From contig SCOE01000035.1 of assembly GCA_005503065.1 (NCBI GenBank), forward strand, positions 1 to 62,156: a stretch of DNA of 62,156 nucleotides. The letters run 5' to 3'. The stretch is from Comamonadaceae bacterium ALPHA2B (GTDB lineage Bacteria > Pseudomonadota > Gammaproteobacteria > Burkholderiales > Burkholderiaceae_C). The notes beneath the pieces are model-generated. The model had not been told where the DNA came from, searched no databases, and saw only the letters and a list, made by a program, of their open reading frames with translations. This document shows, in pieces, positions 50,265 through 60,225 of the stretch (position 1 is the first letter of the stretch; the number at the start of each line of letters is the position of its first letter). The position numbers and the translations under genes are program-made.

Positions 50265-51104
50265 ATGGTCCGTGCAATGCGTTTTGCGCGTGACTTCGCC
50301 AGACGCTGGCCCGCGCTGCTCGGTCTGGTGCTGCTGCTGGCCGTGGTGTGCGCCGCGCTGTTCGCGCCGGTGTTCTATCCCGAAGACCCCCTCGAGATGG
50401 TCGGGCAGCCGCTGACCTGGCCTGGCAAGGACGCGACCACGCCGCTGGGCACCGACACGCTCGGCCGTGACGTGGCTTCAGGCATCGTGCACGGTGCGCG
50501 CGTGTCGCTGGCGGTCGGGTTCTCGGCCACGCTGGTCGCGATGATCGTGGGCGTCGGCGTCGGCGCCACCGCCGGCTACGCGGGCGGCCGCGTCGACGAC
50601 CTGCTGATGCGCCTCACCGAAGTGTTCCAGACCATTCCGAACTTCGTGCTGCTGATCGTGCTGGTGGTCGTGCTGCAGCCCTCGCTCGGCACCGTGACCG
50701 TGGCGATCGCCGCCGTGTCGTGGCCCAGCCTCGCGCGGCTGGTGCGCGCCGAGGTAATGGCGCTGCGGCGGCGCGAGTTCGTGCAGTCGTGCGTGACGCT
50801 GGGCATGGGCCACCTGCGCATCGTGCTCACGCAGATCCTGCCGAACTGCCTGGCGCCGGTGATCGTCACCGCATCGATCATGATGGCCAGCGCCATCCTG
50901 ATGGAGACCGGCCTGTCCTTCCTCGGCCTGGGCGACCCGAACGTCGTGAGCTGGGGCAGCATGATCGGCAACGGCCGCAATTCGCTGCGCACCGCGTGGT
51001 ACCTCTGCGCGATTCCGGGCGTGGCGATCATTCTCACGGTGCTGTCGATCAACCTCGTCGCCGAGGGACTCAACGACGTGCTCAATCCGAGGCTGCAGCG
51101 CTGA
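50265..51104 (+). CDS. ABC transporter permease, DppC/OppC type
   Basis: The 279-residue second permease has the DppC features: LGTDTLGRDVASGIVHGARV near the start, LTEVFQTIPNFVLLIVLVVV and the EAA loop RREFVQSCVTLGMGHLRIVL. SFLGLGDPNVVSWGSMIGNG is the family's C-terminal mark. Its ATG lies one base after the DppB-like stop, and its stop overlaps the start of the ATPase gene by one base. Confidence 0.93.
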   Translation: MVRAMRFARDFARRWPALLGLVLLLAVVCAALFAPVFYPEDPLEMVGQPLTWPGKDATTPLGTDTLGRDVASGIVHGARVSLAVGFSATLVAMIVGVGVGATAGYAGGRVDDLLMRLTEVFQTIPNFVLLIVLVVVLQPSLGTVTVAIAAVSWPSLARLVRAEVMALRRREFVQSCVTLGMGHLRIVLTQILPNCLAPVIVTASIMMASAILMETGLSFLGLGDPNVVSWGSMIGNGRNSLRTAWYLCAIPGVAIILTVLSINLVAEGLNDVLNPRLQR

Positions 51105-52071
51105 TGGCCGCACTCGACATCCAGGGCCTCAACGTCACGCTCACGCGCGACGGCCAGCGCTTTCTCGCGGTCGAAGGCGTCACGCTTTTGGTCGAACGCG
51201 GCCAGACGCTGGCGCTCGTCGGCGAATCGGGCAGCGGCAAGTCGGTGACGGCGCTGGCCATCATGCGGCTGCTGCCGCCGCGCGGCGCGAGTCTCGCGGC
51301 CAAGAAGCTTTCGCTCGACGGCGTCGACCTGATGGCGCTGCCCGAGCGCGAGATGCGCCGCATCCGCGGCAACCGCATCTCGATGGTGTTCCAGGAGCCG
51401 ATGACGTCGCTCAACCCGGTGCTCACCATCGGCGAGCAGATCGTCGAAGTGCTTCGCGAGCACGAAGACCTGACGCACGCGCAGGCCTGGGAGCGCGCCA
51501 TCGAACTGTGCAAACGCGTGCGCATCCCCGACGCCGAACGCAAGGTCAAGGACTACCCGCACCGCCTGTCGGGCGGCATGCGCCAGCGCGTGGTGATCGC
51601 CATCGCGCTTGCCTGCCAGCCGGACATCCTGATCGCCGACGAGCCGACCACCGCGCTGGACACCACGATCCAGGCACAGGTGCTGCGGCTGCTGCGCGAG
51701 CTGCAGCGTGAAAGCAATGCGGGCGTGCTGCTCATCACGCACAACCTGGGCGTGGTGGCGCAAGTGGCCGACCGCGTGGCCGTGATGTACGCCGGCCGCA
51801 CGGTCGAACATGCGGCCGTGCGCGACCTGTTCCGCCAGCCGCTGCATCCGTACACGCAGGGCCTGCTGCGGGCGATGCCGGTGCCGGGTTCGACCGACCG
51901 GCTCGTCGAGATCCCGGGCAGCGTGCCCGATCCGCGGCGTCGCCCGGCGGGCTGCGCGTTCAACGACCGTTGCCCGCGTGCGATCGCCCTCTGCCGCGAG
52001 GCGCGGCCCGACATGGTCGAGCTGGCACCGGGCCATTCGGTCGCCTGCTTCGTGGCCCAGGAAGAGACGGC

Positions 52072-52075
<4 letters not shown>
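51104..52075 (+). CDS. ABC transporter ATPase, DppD/OppD type
   Basis: The 323-residue ATPase has Walker A ([20 protein letters not shown]), Q-loop ([19 protein letters not shown]), signature ([17 protein letters not shown]) and Walker B ([12 protein letters not shown]). The C-terminal oligopeptide extension with [14 protein letters not shown] carries the cysteines found in many DppD/F proteins, some of which bind a 4Fe-4S cluster. It starts one base before the end of the permease gene. Confidence 0.94.
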
Positions 52076-53111
<1,036 letters not shown>

Positions 53112-53115
<4 letters not shown>

Positions 53116-53918
53116 ACAAGGTCGCAGGCAAAGTCGCGCTCGTCACCGGCGCCACCGGCGGCCTCGGCTCTGCCATCGCGCTGCAGCTTGCCGCCTCGGG
53201 TTGCCGCGTGGTGGTGCACTACGGTCATGACGCTGCGAAGGCCGACGCCGTGGTCGCCGACTGCATCACGGCCGGCAGCGAGGCCGTGGCCGTGAGCGGC
53301 GACCTGGCCGACGACGACGCCTGCCGCCGCATCGCGACCGAAGCCGCAGCCGCCTGGGGCCGCATCGACGTGCTGGTGAACAACGCCGCCATCACGCGCT
53401 TCATTCCGCATGCCGATCTCGAGGCGCTCGACTCCGCCAGCTTTCGCCAAGTGATGGACGTGAACCTGATGGGCCCGTTCCAGATGACGCGCGCCGCGTT
53501 GCCCTGGCTGCGCGCGCACGGTGCAGGCAGCGTGGTCAACATCTCGTCGACGGCGGGCCAGGCCGGCACCGGCAGCTCGATCGCCTATGCGGCCTCGAAG
53601 GCGGCACTCAACAACCTCACGCTGACGCTGGCCCGCGCGCTCGCGCCCGCCGTGCGGGTGAACGCGGTCGTGCCTGGCTTCATCGCCAACGACTGGCTGC
53701 TGAAGGGCATCGGACCCGAGCGCTTCGCCGCGCTCACGGCCGCGCAAATCGCGGCCACGCCGCTGCAGCACGCGGCGACGCCCGACGACGTGGCCGAGGT
53801 CGCGGTGTGGGTGGCGCTGTCGGCGCGCCATCTCACCGGCGAGCTGGTGCGCGTCGACGGTGGACACCACCTGGGACCGGGCTCCGCGGTGGTCCCGAGC
53901 GAACGGAGAACCCCTTGA
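53112..53918 (+). CDS. Short-chain dehydrogenase/reductase, first of two in the operon
   Basis: The 268-residue classical SDR uses NAD(P)[21 protein letters not shown] is the cofactor loop, [11 protein letters not shown] the NNA motif, [12 protein letters not shown] holds the catalytic Ser and [13 protein letters not shown] the Tyr and Lys. [10 protein letters not shown] near the end is typical of FabG-like proteins. Its ATG overlaps the ATPase stop, and its own stop is overlapped by the TTG start of the flavoprotein, so it belongs firmly to the importer operon. Confidence 0.93.
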
Positions 53919-55372
53919 TCCCCGACACCCACACCACGGCCCTCGACCGCCTCGCGCAACAGGCCCACCACGAACGAACGCTGTTCGACTACCCGCCGCG
54001 CGAATGGGTGCCGCCGCGCTTGCGCGACGGCGAGCGGGTGCTCGACGTCGTCATCGTCGGTGGCGGGCAAAACGGCATCGCCGCCGCGTCGGGCCTTCAG
54101 CAGGCGCGCGTGCCCAACCTTCTGATGCTCGACGAGAACCCCGAAGGCCGCGAAGGCCCCTGGGTGACCTACGCGCGGATGATCACCCTGCGCACCATCA
54201 AGACGCTGCCTGGCCCCGCGCTGAAGGTGCCCGCGCTGTCGTTCCAGAGTTGGTACGAGGCCCAGTACGGGGCCGACGCCTGGGAGGCCCTGGTGCGCAT
54301 CCCCAGGGAAATGTGGATGGCCTACCTTGGCTGGATCCGCCAGACGCTGGCGATCCCGACGATGCACGGCACGCGGCTCGAACTGATCGAACCCGACGAC
54401 GGCCTGCTGCGCCTGACGGTGCGCACGTCGGCCGGCACGCAGCACATCCTCACGCGCAAGGTGGTTCTGGCCACCGGCAGCACCGGTGCAGGTGGCCGCA
54501 ACATCCCGGCTTTCGTCGAGCAGAAGCTGCCGCGCGACCGCTGGGCGCACAGCGCCCAGTCGATCGACTTCGCGGCACTCCAGGGCAAGGACGTGGCGGT
54601 GCTCGGCGCCGGCGCGTCGGCCTTCGACAACGCGGCCACCGCGCTGGAAGCGGGCGCCGCGCGCGTCGACCTGTACATGCGCCGCGCCACGCTGCCCGAG
54701 ATGAATAGCGCGCGCTTCATGGAGTTCGAAGGCCTGTACCGCCACTTCGCGGAGATGGACAGCCTGGTGCGCTGGCGCTTCATGCGCAAGATCTTCGCGA
54801 GCCCGATGCCGCCGCCGCCCGACACCTTCCTGCGCACCACGGCCTTCCCCAACTTCCACATGCACTTCGAATCGGCCTGGGAAGACGTCGGACTTCGCGA
54901 CGACGGCACGATCGAACTGGTCACGCCGACGGGCACGCACACGGCGGACTTCGCGATCCTGGGCACCGGCTTCGCGGCCAACCTTGCGCGCCGGCCTGAA
55001 CTGGCCGCGGTGCTGCCGCACGTCGCGCTGTGGGGCGATCGCTTCGTGCCGCCGGCCGGCGAGGAGTCGCCTGCCATCGCCCGCTTCCCCTTCCTGGGTG
55101 CCGGCTTCGAGCTGACCGAGCGCACGCCGGGCGAGTGCCCGGAGGTCGCGGACATCCACATGTTCAACGGCGGCGCGCTGCCCAGCATGGGCCCGATCGG
55201 CCTGGGCATCAACGGCATGGCGCATGGCACCGAGCGGCTGGTGCGGGGCATCACGCGGGACTTCTACCTGCGTGACGCCGAGCGCTTCTGCGCCGAGTTC
55301 CTGGCTTACGACGTGCCCGAGGCCAAGCTGGTGCCTGCACCGGTGGCCATGCCGTCGCCTTCACCGACCTGA
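53915..55372 (+). CDS. Flavoprotein monooxygenase-like (two-Rossmann, FAD/NADPH)
   Basis: The 485-residue protein has the FAD loop LDVVIVGGGQNGIAAASGLQ (about 44-64) and an NADPH loop VAVLGAGASAFDNAATALEA (about 229-249), with a later ATG motif (FAILGTGFAANL), the layout of class B FMO/SidA-like enzymes. It should hydroxylate N, S or C atoms of a small compound. It starts at TTG, in a TTGA overlap with the dehydrogenase stop, seven bases after GGAG; the next in-frame ATG is after the FAD loop, so TTG is the only sensible start. The substrate is probably that imported by the preceding ABC system. Confidence 0.88.
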   Translation: MIPDTHTTALDRLAQQAHHERTLFDYPPREWVPPRLRDGERVLDVVIVGGGQNGIAAASGLQQARVPNLLMLDENPEGREGPWVTYARMITLRTIKTLPGPALKVPALSFQSWYEAQYGADAWEALVRIPREMWMAYLGWIRQTLAIPTMHGTRLELIEPDDGLLRLTVRTSAGTQHILTRKVVLATGSTGAGGRNIPAFVEQKLPRDRWAHSAQSIDFAALQGKDVAVLGAGASAFDNAATALEAGAARVDLYMRRATLPEMNSARFMEFEGLYRHFAEMDSLVRWRFMRKIFASPMPPPPDTFLRTTAFPNFHMHFESAWEDVGLRDDGTIELVTPTGTHTADFAILGTGFAANLARRPELAAVLPHVALWGDRFVPPAGEESPAIARFPFLGAGFELTERTPGECPEVADIHMFNGGALPSMGPIGLGINGMAHGTERLVRGITRDFYLRDAERFCAEFLAYDVPEAKLVPAPVAMPSPSPT

Positions 55373-55393
55373 ACCCTCCACCTTTGGACTGCC

Positions 55394-55915
55394 ATGACCC
55401 CACCCGACGTGATCGACCGACTGATGGGCCTGCGGCCCGGCGACTTCCTGAGTGACCTGCGCCATGAACGCCCGGCCGTGCGGCAGCACAGCCAGGGCAG
55501 CTTCGACGCGCTGCTGAATGTGGCCCAGGCGGCCGACCTGTCCCCTGCCGAGCGCGACTTGGTCGCGCTGCGGGTGGCCACGCTGCACGCCTGTGCGCCG
55601 CTGGTGGCGCTGCATCGCGAGCGCCTGGCCGCGCTGGGCATTGGACCTGCCGCAATGGATGCCGCCGCGGCGGGCCCGGATGCAAATGGCGCGACGGCTG
55701 CCGATGGCTTCGACGCACGCACGGTCGCCCTGCTGCGCCACGCGGACCTGCTGACCTTGCGGCCCATCGAGGCACGGCCCGAGCACCTGCATGCGCTCGC
55801 CGACGCGGGCCTCACGCCGGCCGCCATCGTCACGTTGTCGCAGCTGATCGCCTTCGTTGCGTACCAGGTGCGCGTCGTCGCTGGCTTGACGCTGCTGGAA
55901 CGGAGCCCCGCATGA
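55394..55915 (+). CDS. CMD/AhpD-fold protein without CxxC
   Basis: The 173-residue protein starts MTPPDVIDRLMGLRPGDFLS and has the carboxymuconolactone-decarboxylase helical fold: AERDLVALRVATLHACAPLV and ALHRERLAALGIGP. The AhpD active site C-x-x-C-x-x-x-H reads CAPLVALH, with the second cysteine lost, so peroxidase activity is unlikely; the protein may be structural or use another chemistry. It resembles the CMD family I remember as Avi_7170-type, found with ABC importers and monooxygenases. It overlaps the next gene by four bases. Confidence 0.82.
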   Translation: MTPPDVIDRLMGLRPGDFLSDLRHERPAVRQHSQGSFDALLNVAQAADLSPAERDLVALRVATLHACAPLVALHRERLAALGIGPAAMDAAAAGPDANGATAADGFDARTVALLRHADLLTLRPIEARPEHLHALADAGLTPAAIVTLSQLIAFVAYQVRVVAGLTLLERSPA

Positions 55916-56481
55916 ACTTCACGCTCGACACGCTCGACTGGAAGCCCTGGATCGCGGCGGTGCCGCTGGAAGACTGCAGCGAAGCACAGCTTGCAGTGCT
56001 CGACGCCAGCAACCGCAGTGCACGCCAGTCGCAGTACTACCTGACCCTGGTGCACGACGCGCCCGCGCTGCTGGAGCGCTCGCTGCTCTTCAATGCCGTG
56101 ATGTACGGAACCAAGGGGCTGCCGCGCGCCGAGCGCGAGTTCGCGACAGTGGTGGAGTCGCGCATCAACGGCTGCCCGTACTGCGCATCCGTGCACGCAC
56201 GTCTCTTCGTGCAACTGGCCAAGGACCTGCCGACGATGCAGGGCCTGCTCGCCGACGGCCCCGCCGCACCGATGCCGCCGAGACTGCGCGCCATCGCCGA
56301 CTACGCCGCTGCGCTCACCACCACGCCGCCGAGCGCCACGCCGGCGCATATCACCGCGCTGCGCGAGGTCGGCCTCACCGACCTCGAGATAGCCGACGCG
56401 ACGCATGCCGTCGCGATGTTCGCCTGGGCCAACCGCCTGATGCAGACGCTGGGCGAGCCCTTTCTGCCGCAAGCCGCCTGA
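55912..56481 (+). CDS. AhpD-like peroxidase-related protein with intact CxxC
   Basis: The 189-residue protein has the complete alkylhydroperoxidase motif GCPYCASVHARLFVQLAKD (C-x-x-C-x-x-x-H). The N-terminus TLDTLDWKPWIAAVPLEDCS precedes a helical bundle (YLTLVHDAPALLERSLLF). Family members reduce peroxides or other substrates with the cysteine pair. It is paired with the CxxC-less CMD protein by a four-base overlap, suggesting a hetero-oligomer; it resembles the Avi_7169-type family as I remember it. Confidence 0.87.
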   Translation: MNFTLDTLDWKPWIAAVPLEDCSEAQLAVLDASNRSARQSQYYLTLVHDAPALLERSLLFNAVMYGTKGLPRAEREFATVVESRINGCPYCASVHARLFVQLAKDLPTMQGLLADGPAAPMPPRLRAIADYAAALTTTPPSATPAHITALREVGLTDLEIADATHAVAMFAWANRLMQTLGEPFLPQAA

Positions 56482-56522
56482 AGGCGGCGCGCGGCGCTGT
56501 CACGGTTCGAGGAGATTCCGTC

Positions 56523-57257
56523 ATGCCCTTTCCCCCTTCGCTTGGTTATCGCATCGCGCTCGTCACCGGTGCCTCGAGCGGCATCGGCGCCTCCACGGTC
56601 GAGGCGCTGACTGCGGCCGGCCTGAAGGTGTACGCCGTGGCACGCCGCGGCGACCGTCTGCAATCGCTTGCGCAGCGAACCGGCTGCATCCCGTTGGTGC
56701 TGGACATCACCGACCGCACCGCCTGCGCCGCCGCACTCGACGGGCTGGAAATCGACATCCTGGTGAACAACGCCGGCGGTTCGCACCAGAGCCCGCTGCA
56801 GGACTACCCGCCGGACGAGATCGATCGAATCCTCGACCTGAACCTGCGTGCCGTGATGCACCTCAACCGCATCGTGCTGCCCGGCATGCTCGAGCGCGAC
56901 CGCGGCCACATCGTGGTGATCGGTTCGATGGCAGGCCACTACCCGATGCGCGGGTCGGCGCTTTACTCCGCCGCCAAGGCCGCGGTATCGCACGCCTTCG
57001 ACGTGCTGCGCCTTGACACGCTGGGCAGCCGCGTGCGCTGGACCGAAGTCGCGCCCGGCCGCGTGGCAACCGAAGCCTTCATCAACTCCATCGGCCCCGA
57101 GCGTGCCAAGGAATTCCTGAGCAAGGAAACGCTGCAGCCCGAAGACCTGGCCGCCTCGATCTGTCACGCGCTGATGGCGCCGCCCCACGTGAACGTGAGC
57201 CGCATCGAGATCTATCCGGTCAAGCAGGCGTCGGGCGGCTTTCTCTACGCGGACTGA
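56523..57257 (+). CDS. Short-chain dehydrogenase/reductase, second of two (YdfG-like)
   Basis: The 244-residue SDR has the cofactor loop RIALVTGASSGIGASTVEAL, the NNAG motif in DILVNNAGGSHQSPLQ, the catalytic Ser in VIGSMAGHYPMRGS and YSAAKAAVSHAFDVL with Tyr and Lys. The C-terminal HVNVSRIEIYPVKQ resembles YdfG, the NADP-dependent serine/3-hydroxy acid dehydrogenase. It begins 41 bases after the AhpD-like stop and closes the rightward operon. Confidence 0.9.
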   Translation: MPFPPSLGYRIALVTGASSGIGASTVEALTAAGLKVYAVARRGDRLQSLAQRTGCIPLVLDITDRTACAAALDGLEIDILVNNAGGSHQSPLQDYPPDEIDRILDLNLRAVMHLNRIVLPGMLERDRGHIVVIGSMAGHYPMRGSALYSAAKAAVSHAFDVLRLDTLGSRVRWTEVAPGRVATEAFINSIGPERAKEFLSKETLQPEDLAASICHALMAPPHVNVSRIEIYPVKQASGGFLYAD

Positions 57258-57345
57258 AACGACCTGTCGGCTGGGGTGGGTCGCATCGATCCATCAAGCC
57301 GACCCGATTGCCGCGCAGACTGCACTGTCCGCTTTGCCCGGCCCC

Positions 57346-58293
57346 TCAAATCCCCCGCGTCAAATACACCGCTTCCCGCCCCACGATCGGCTCGCGCGTC
57401 GGCATGAAGATCGTGCACCCGTCGCAGGGCGAGACGATACGGCGGTCGCCGTCGGTGGCGATGAGCTCGTCCTTGGCAAAGGTCTCGAAGCCGACCAGCG
57501 GGCGCTCGAAACGGAACTCGGTGGTGTGGACCATGTGGGTCTGCAGGAGTTCATAGCGGCGCTGCGGCTCCCTGGGCGTGGAGGGCTCGGGCGCGTCGAT
57601 GAGGCCGAAGTGGGCCAGGAAGTCCAGCGTCACGGCGGTGGCCAGTTGCGAGGCCGATGCCTTGAAGTGCTGGCCGCACTCGACCACCATGGCCGTGCCG
57701 GGGCCGGGCCCGTCGTTGCCATGGCGGCCGTACTGGATGAGCGGGATGCCGGACCCCAAACCCTGCGGCATGACCAGGTGCACCGGCGGGCGGCCGATGG
57801 CCATGGCGACGGCGCCGTTGCGCTCGAAGGCGGGGTACACCCAGAAGGGCACCACGTCCTGGCTGGTGGAGTGGATGTCGAGGATGTGGTCGGCCGCGTC
57901 GACCACGCCGCGCATGGCGCGGGCGCGCTGCAGTTCGGGGCTGTCTTCGGCGCCGTCGAGCCATTCGCTGGACCAGATGCGGTTCATGTTGTGCACCAGC
58001 TGCCGGCTCTCGAAGGGCTTCTCGATGTCGAAGCTCTCGTACGCCGCCACATTGGCAAAGCTGACGGTGAGCGTGCCGATCTTGGGCCGCACGCCGGTGT
58101 CGAGCAGGTGGGTGGCGGCCACCATGCCGCAGATCTCGTTGCCGTGCGTCAGGGCGTTGATGAGCACATGCGGGCCGGGGCGGCCGGATTCGAAGCGGTG
58201 GACGTAATCGACCCCGGTGTTGCCGGCCTTGTAGGCCGACAGGTCGCGGGGAGTGACTTCGAGCGTGGGGAGCGGGGGTGGGGTGTGGGTCAT
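57346..58293 (-). CDS. Succinylglutamate desuccinylase/aspartoacylase-family metallohydrolase
   Basis: The 315-residue zinc enzyme removes an acyl group from an N-acyl amino acid or a related amide. Zinc ligands are His and Glu in LTHGNEICG and a second His in ILDIHSTSQDVVPF. NMNRIWSSEWLDG gives the substrate-binding Asn-Arg pair. The C-terminal domain starts near YELLQTHMVHTTEFRFERPL. Start MTHTPPPLPTLEV is at 58293; the frame is open far upstream through the next gene's antisense, which is ignored. It converges on the operon above and stands apart from it. Confidence 0.9.
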   Translation of the reverse strand: MTHTPPPLPTLEVTPRDLSAYKAGNTGVDYVHRFESGRPGPHVLINALTHGNEICGMVAATHLLDTGVRPKIGTLTVSFANVAAYESFDIEKPFESRQLVHNMNRIWSSEWLDGAEDSPELQRARAMRGVVDAADHILDIHSTSQDVVPFWVYPAFERNGAVAMAIGRPPVHLVMPQGLGSGIPLIQYGRHGNDGPGPGTAMVVECGQHFKASASQLATAVTLDFLAHFGLIDAPEPSTPREPQRRYELLQTHMVHTTEFRFERPLVGFETFAKDELIATDGDRRIVSPCDGCTIFMPTREPIVGREAVYLTRGI

Positions 58294-58310
58294 TGCGCCA
58301 TTCTGGCGCG

Positions 58311-60059
58311 TCATCCGCCGGGCTGCAGGGCGTCGGCCGAAGCGCCGGTCCACCGCAGCATCGTGAACTCGGCGGGCTGCAGCAGGGCAATGCCGATCTC
58401 GCACACGACGCGGCCCTGGGCGACGTCGCGGGTCGTCATGGTGCTGCCGAGGCCGCACCGCACGTACCAGGCATCGCGCATGCGGCTGCCCTGCAGCGCG
58501 CCCTCCTGCCACTGGCCCAGCAGGAAGCCGTCGACCGCCGCGCGCAGCCGGGCCCAGAGCGCCCTGCCCTGCGGCTCGAAGGCGACCCATCGGAGACCCG
58601 CGTCGAGCGAGGCCTCGATGGCATCGACGTAGCGGCGCAGGTGGACGTAGCGCCACTGCGGTTCGGACGACAGCGTGCGGCCGCCCCACAGCACGAGGCC
58701 GCGGCCGATGAATTCCCGAAAGCAGTTGATGCCGAGCGGGTTGAGATGCTCCTGCTCGTGGGTGCTCACGGGCTGCTCTGCGCGAACCACGCCCTGCACC
58801 GCCAGGTCGGCCGGCGCGTGATGCACGCCGCGCTGCAGGTCCGAGCGCGCATACAGGCCCGCGACGGCGCCGCTGGGCGGCACGGTGAGGGTCGCGCCGA
58901 CGACACCCGGCAGCGGCAGCGGGTCGGGCACCACCAGGCAGGGCCAGTGCAGCGCGGCGTGCGGCGAATCGACCCCGGCGCGCAGTGCCTGCACGTCCGC
59001 CGCCGTGAGGCCCGGCGCCGGGTCGAGCAGCGCCATGCGCCAGGCCCGCGGTGCGCCGGCATGCGCGACCAGCGCGGCGCGCAGCGCGGCGCCGTCGGAC
59101 CGCAGGCTGCTTCCGGGCGCAGCGACGAGGCGCACGTCGTCCAGGCCGGCCAGCGTGGCGAAGGCGGCGGCGTAGCTGCCAGGCTCGTCCGCCGCGCCCA
59201 GGGGTGGCAACCGGCCGTCGGTGCCGCCGGCCAGCGAGACGGGCGCCAGGCCGTCGGCATCGGGCACCAGCGAACGCACCGCATCGAGCAGCGCCCAGGC
59301 ATCGGCCGCCGGCGCGAGCTCCCACCACACCGGCGCCCGTCCCACGGCGGCCGCCTCTCGCGAGAGCACGGTGCCCACCCACCGTGGATGCAGTGCGGAG
59401 AAGGCCAGCCCCGTCCAGGCGTCCAGCAGCAGGCCCTCGGCGTCGAGGCATTCGATTTCGAAGCTGAGGATGCGGCTCACGCCGACGCGTCCGTGCACCA
59501 CCCGGCGGCCCTGGCGGTCGTGCCAGCGGCCCTGGGCATCGGCGACGCATTCGAAGATGCCGTCCGCGTTGGCCGTGCGCATCATCGCGCCCGGTTCGGC
59601 ATGGGTCATGGCGCGCAAGGTGGCCGGGCTGGCACGCTCGCGCAGCCGGACGGTGCCGTTGCCGAGGCGGCCGGGCGTCGCGGCGTGGATCACGATGGAC
59701 CGGTCCGGCGCGGCACCGTCGGGGTGCAGCGGCGCGCTGGCTGCGGTCGCCGCTGCCGCGGTCCGCTGCACGTACAGCCGCGTGCCGCCGTTGTCGAAGA
59801 AGGCGCGCACGGCCAGTGCGATGTGGTTGGTCTGCGGCGCCACGCCGCCGGCGCCGTCGTCGTCGAGCCACAGCGGCTGCGCGTCGCCATAGATGCGCTC
59901 GAAGTCCGCCACGCTCGCGAGCACAGGCGGCACGGCTTCCACCGGCCCGCGGCGGGTCGGCCCGACGAAGGCTGCGATGTGCGTGGGCACCAGCGTGATC
60001 GTGTCGCTCGACGAGGGCGTCTCTTCCACGTAGACGCCGGGAGCGGTCGAGGCCGGCAA
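58311..60059 (-). CDS. Solitary contractile-tail sheath protein (phage/injection-system type)
   Basis: The 582-residue protein matches the phage tail sheath family at both ends: N-terminal STAPGVYVEETPSSSDTITL, THIAAFVGPTRRGPVEAVPP and FERIYGD, and C-terminal LNPLGINCFREFIGRGLVLW, GGRTLSSEPQWRYVHLRRYV, CEIGIALLQPAEFTMLRW. Its start is TTG 60059, eight bases after GGGAGG; no nearby ATG fits the conserved N-terminus. No tube, baseplate, spike or terminase gene lies beside it; neighbours are a deacylase and an RbgA GTPase. It ends 17 bases before the deacylase start. The role of a lone sheath is unknown. Confidence 0.87.
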   Translation of the reverse strand: MPASTAPGVYVEETPSSSDTITLVPTHIAAFVGPTRRGPVEAVPPVLASVADFERIYGDAQPLWLDDDGAGGVAPQTNHIALAVRAFFDNGGTRLYVQRTAAAATAASAPLHPDGAAPDRSIVIHAATPGRLGNGTVRLRERASPATLRAMTHAEPGAMMRTANADGIFECVADAQGRWHDRQGRRVVHGRVGVSRILSFEIECLDAEGLLLDAWTGLAFSALHPRWVGTVLSREAAAVGRAPVWWELAPAADAWALLDAVRSLVPDADGLAPVSLAGGTDGRLPPLGAADEPGSYAAAFATLAGLDDVRLVAAPGSSLRSDGAALRAALVAHAGAPRAWRMALLDPAPGLTAADVQALRAGVDSPHAALHWPCLVVPDPLPLPGVVGATLTVPPSGAVAGLYARSDLQRGVHHAPADLAVQGVVRAEQPVSTHEQEHLNPLGINCFREFIGRGLVLWGGRTLSSEPQWRYVHLRRYVDAIEASLDAGLRWVAFEPQGRALWARLRAAVDGFLLGQWQEGALQGSRMRDAWYVRCGLGSTMTTRDVAQGRVVCEIGIALLQPAEFTMLRWTGASADALQPGG

Positions 60060-60225
60060 GCTCAGGGCCTCCCTGGGTTGGGGCGGCTGAGCGCGACGTG
60101 GGGGGCGGAACGGGCAGCCATGGGGCGCGGGGACAGGTCCGGGAAAGAACGGACCATTGTGGGCAAGGCCCCTCCCGCTGCCCATCTGCCGGATGGCCAG
60201 TCCGCGCGCCCGCGGCGGCCAGGGA

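Noticed and set aside
57346-59871. An 841-codon frame joining the deacylase to upstream sequence
   Set aside because: The upstream 526 codons are a shifted frame of the sheath gene; the deacylase begins at 58293.
58311-60059. Prophage or complete injection-system cluster
   Set aside because: Only the sheath gene is present; no integrase, capsid, terminase, tube or baseplate gene and no att-like repeats are seen.
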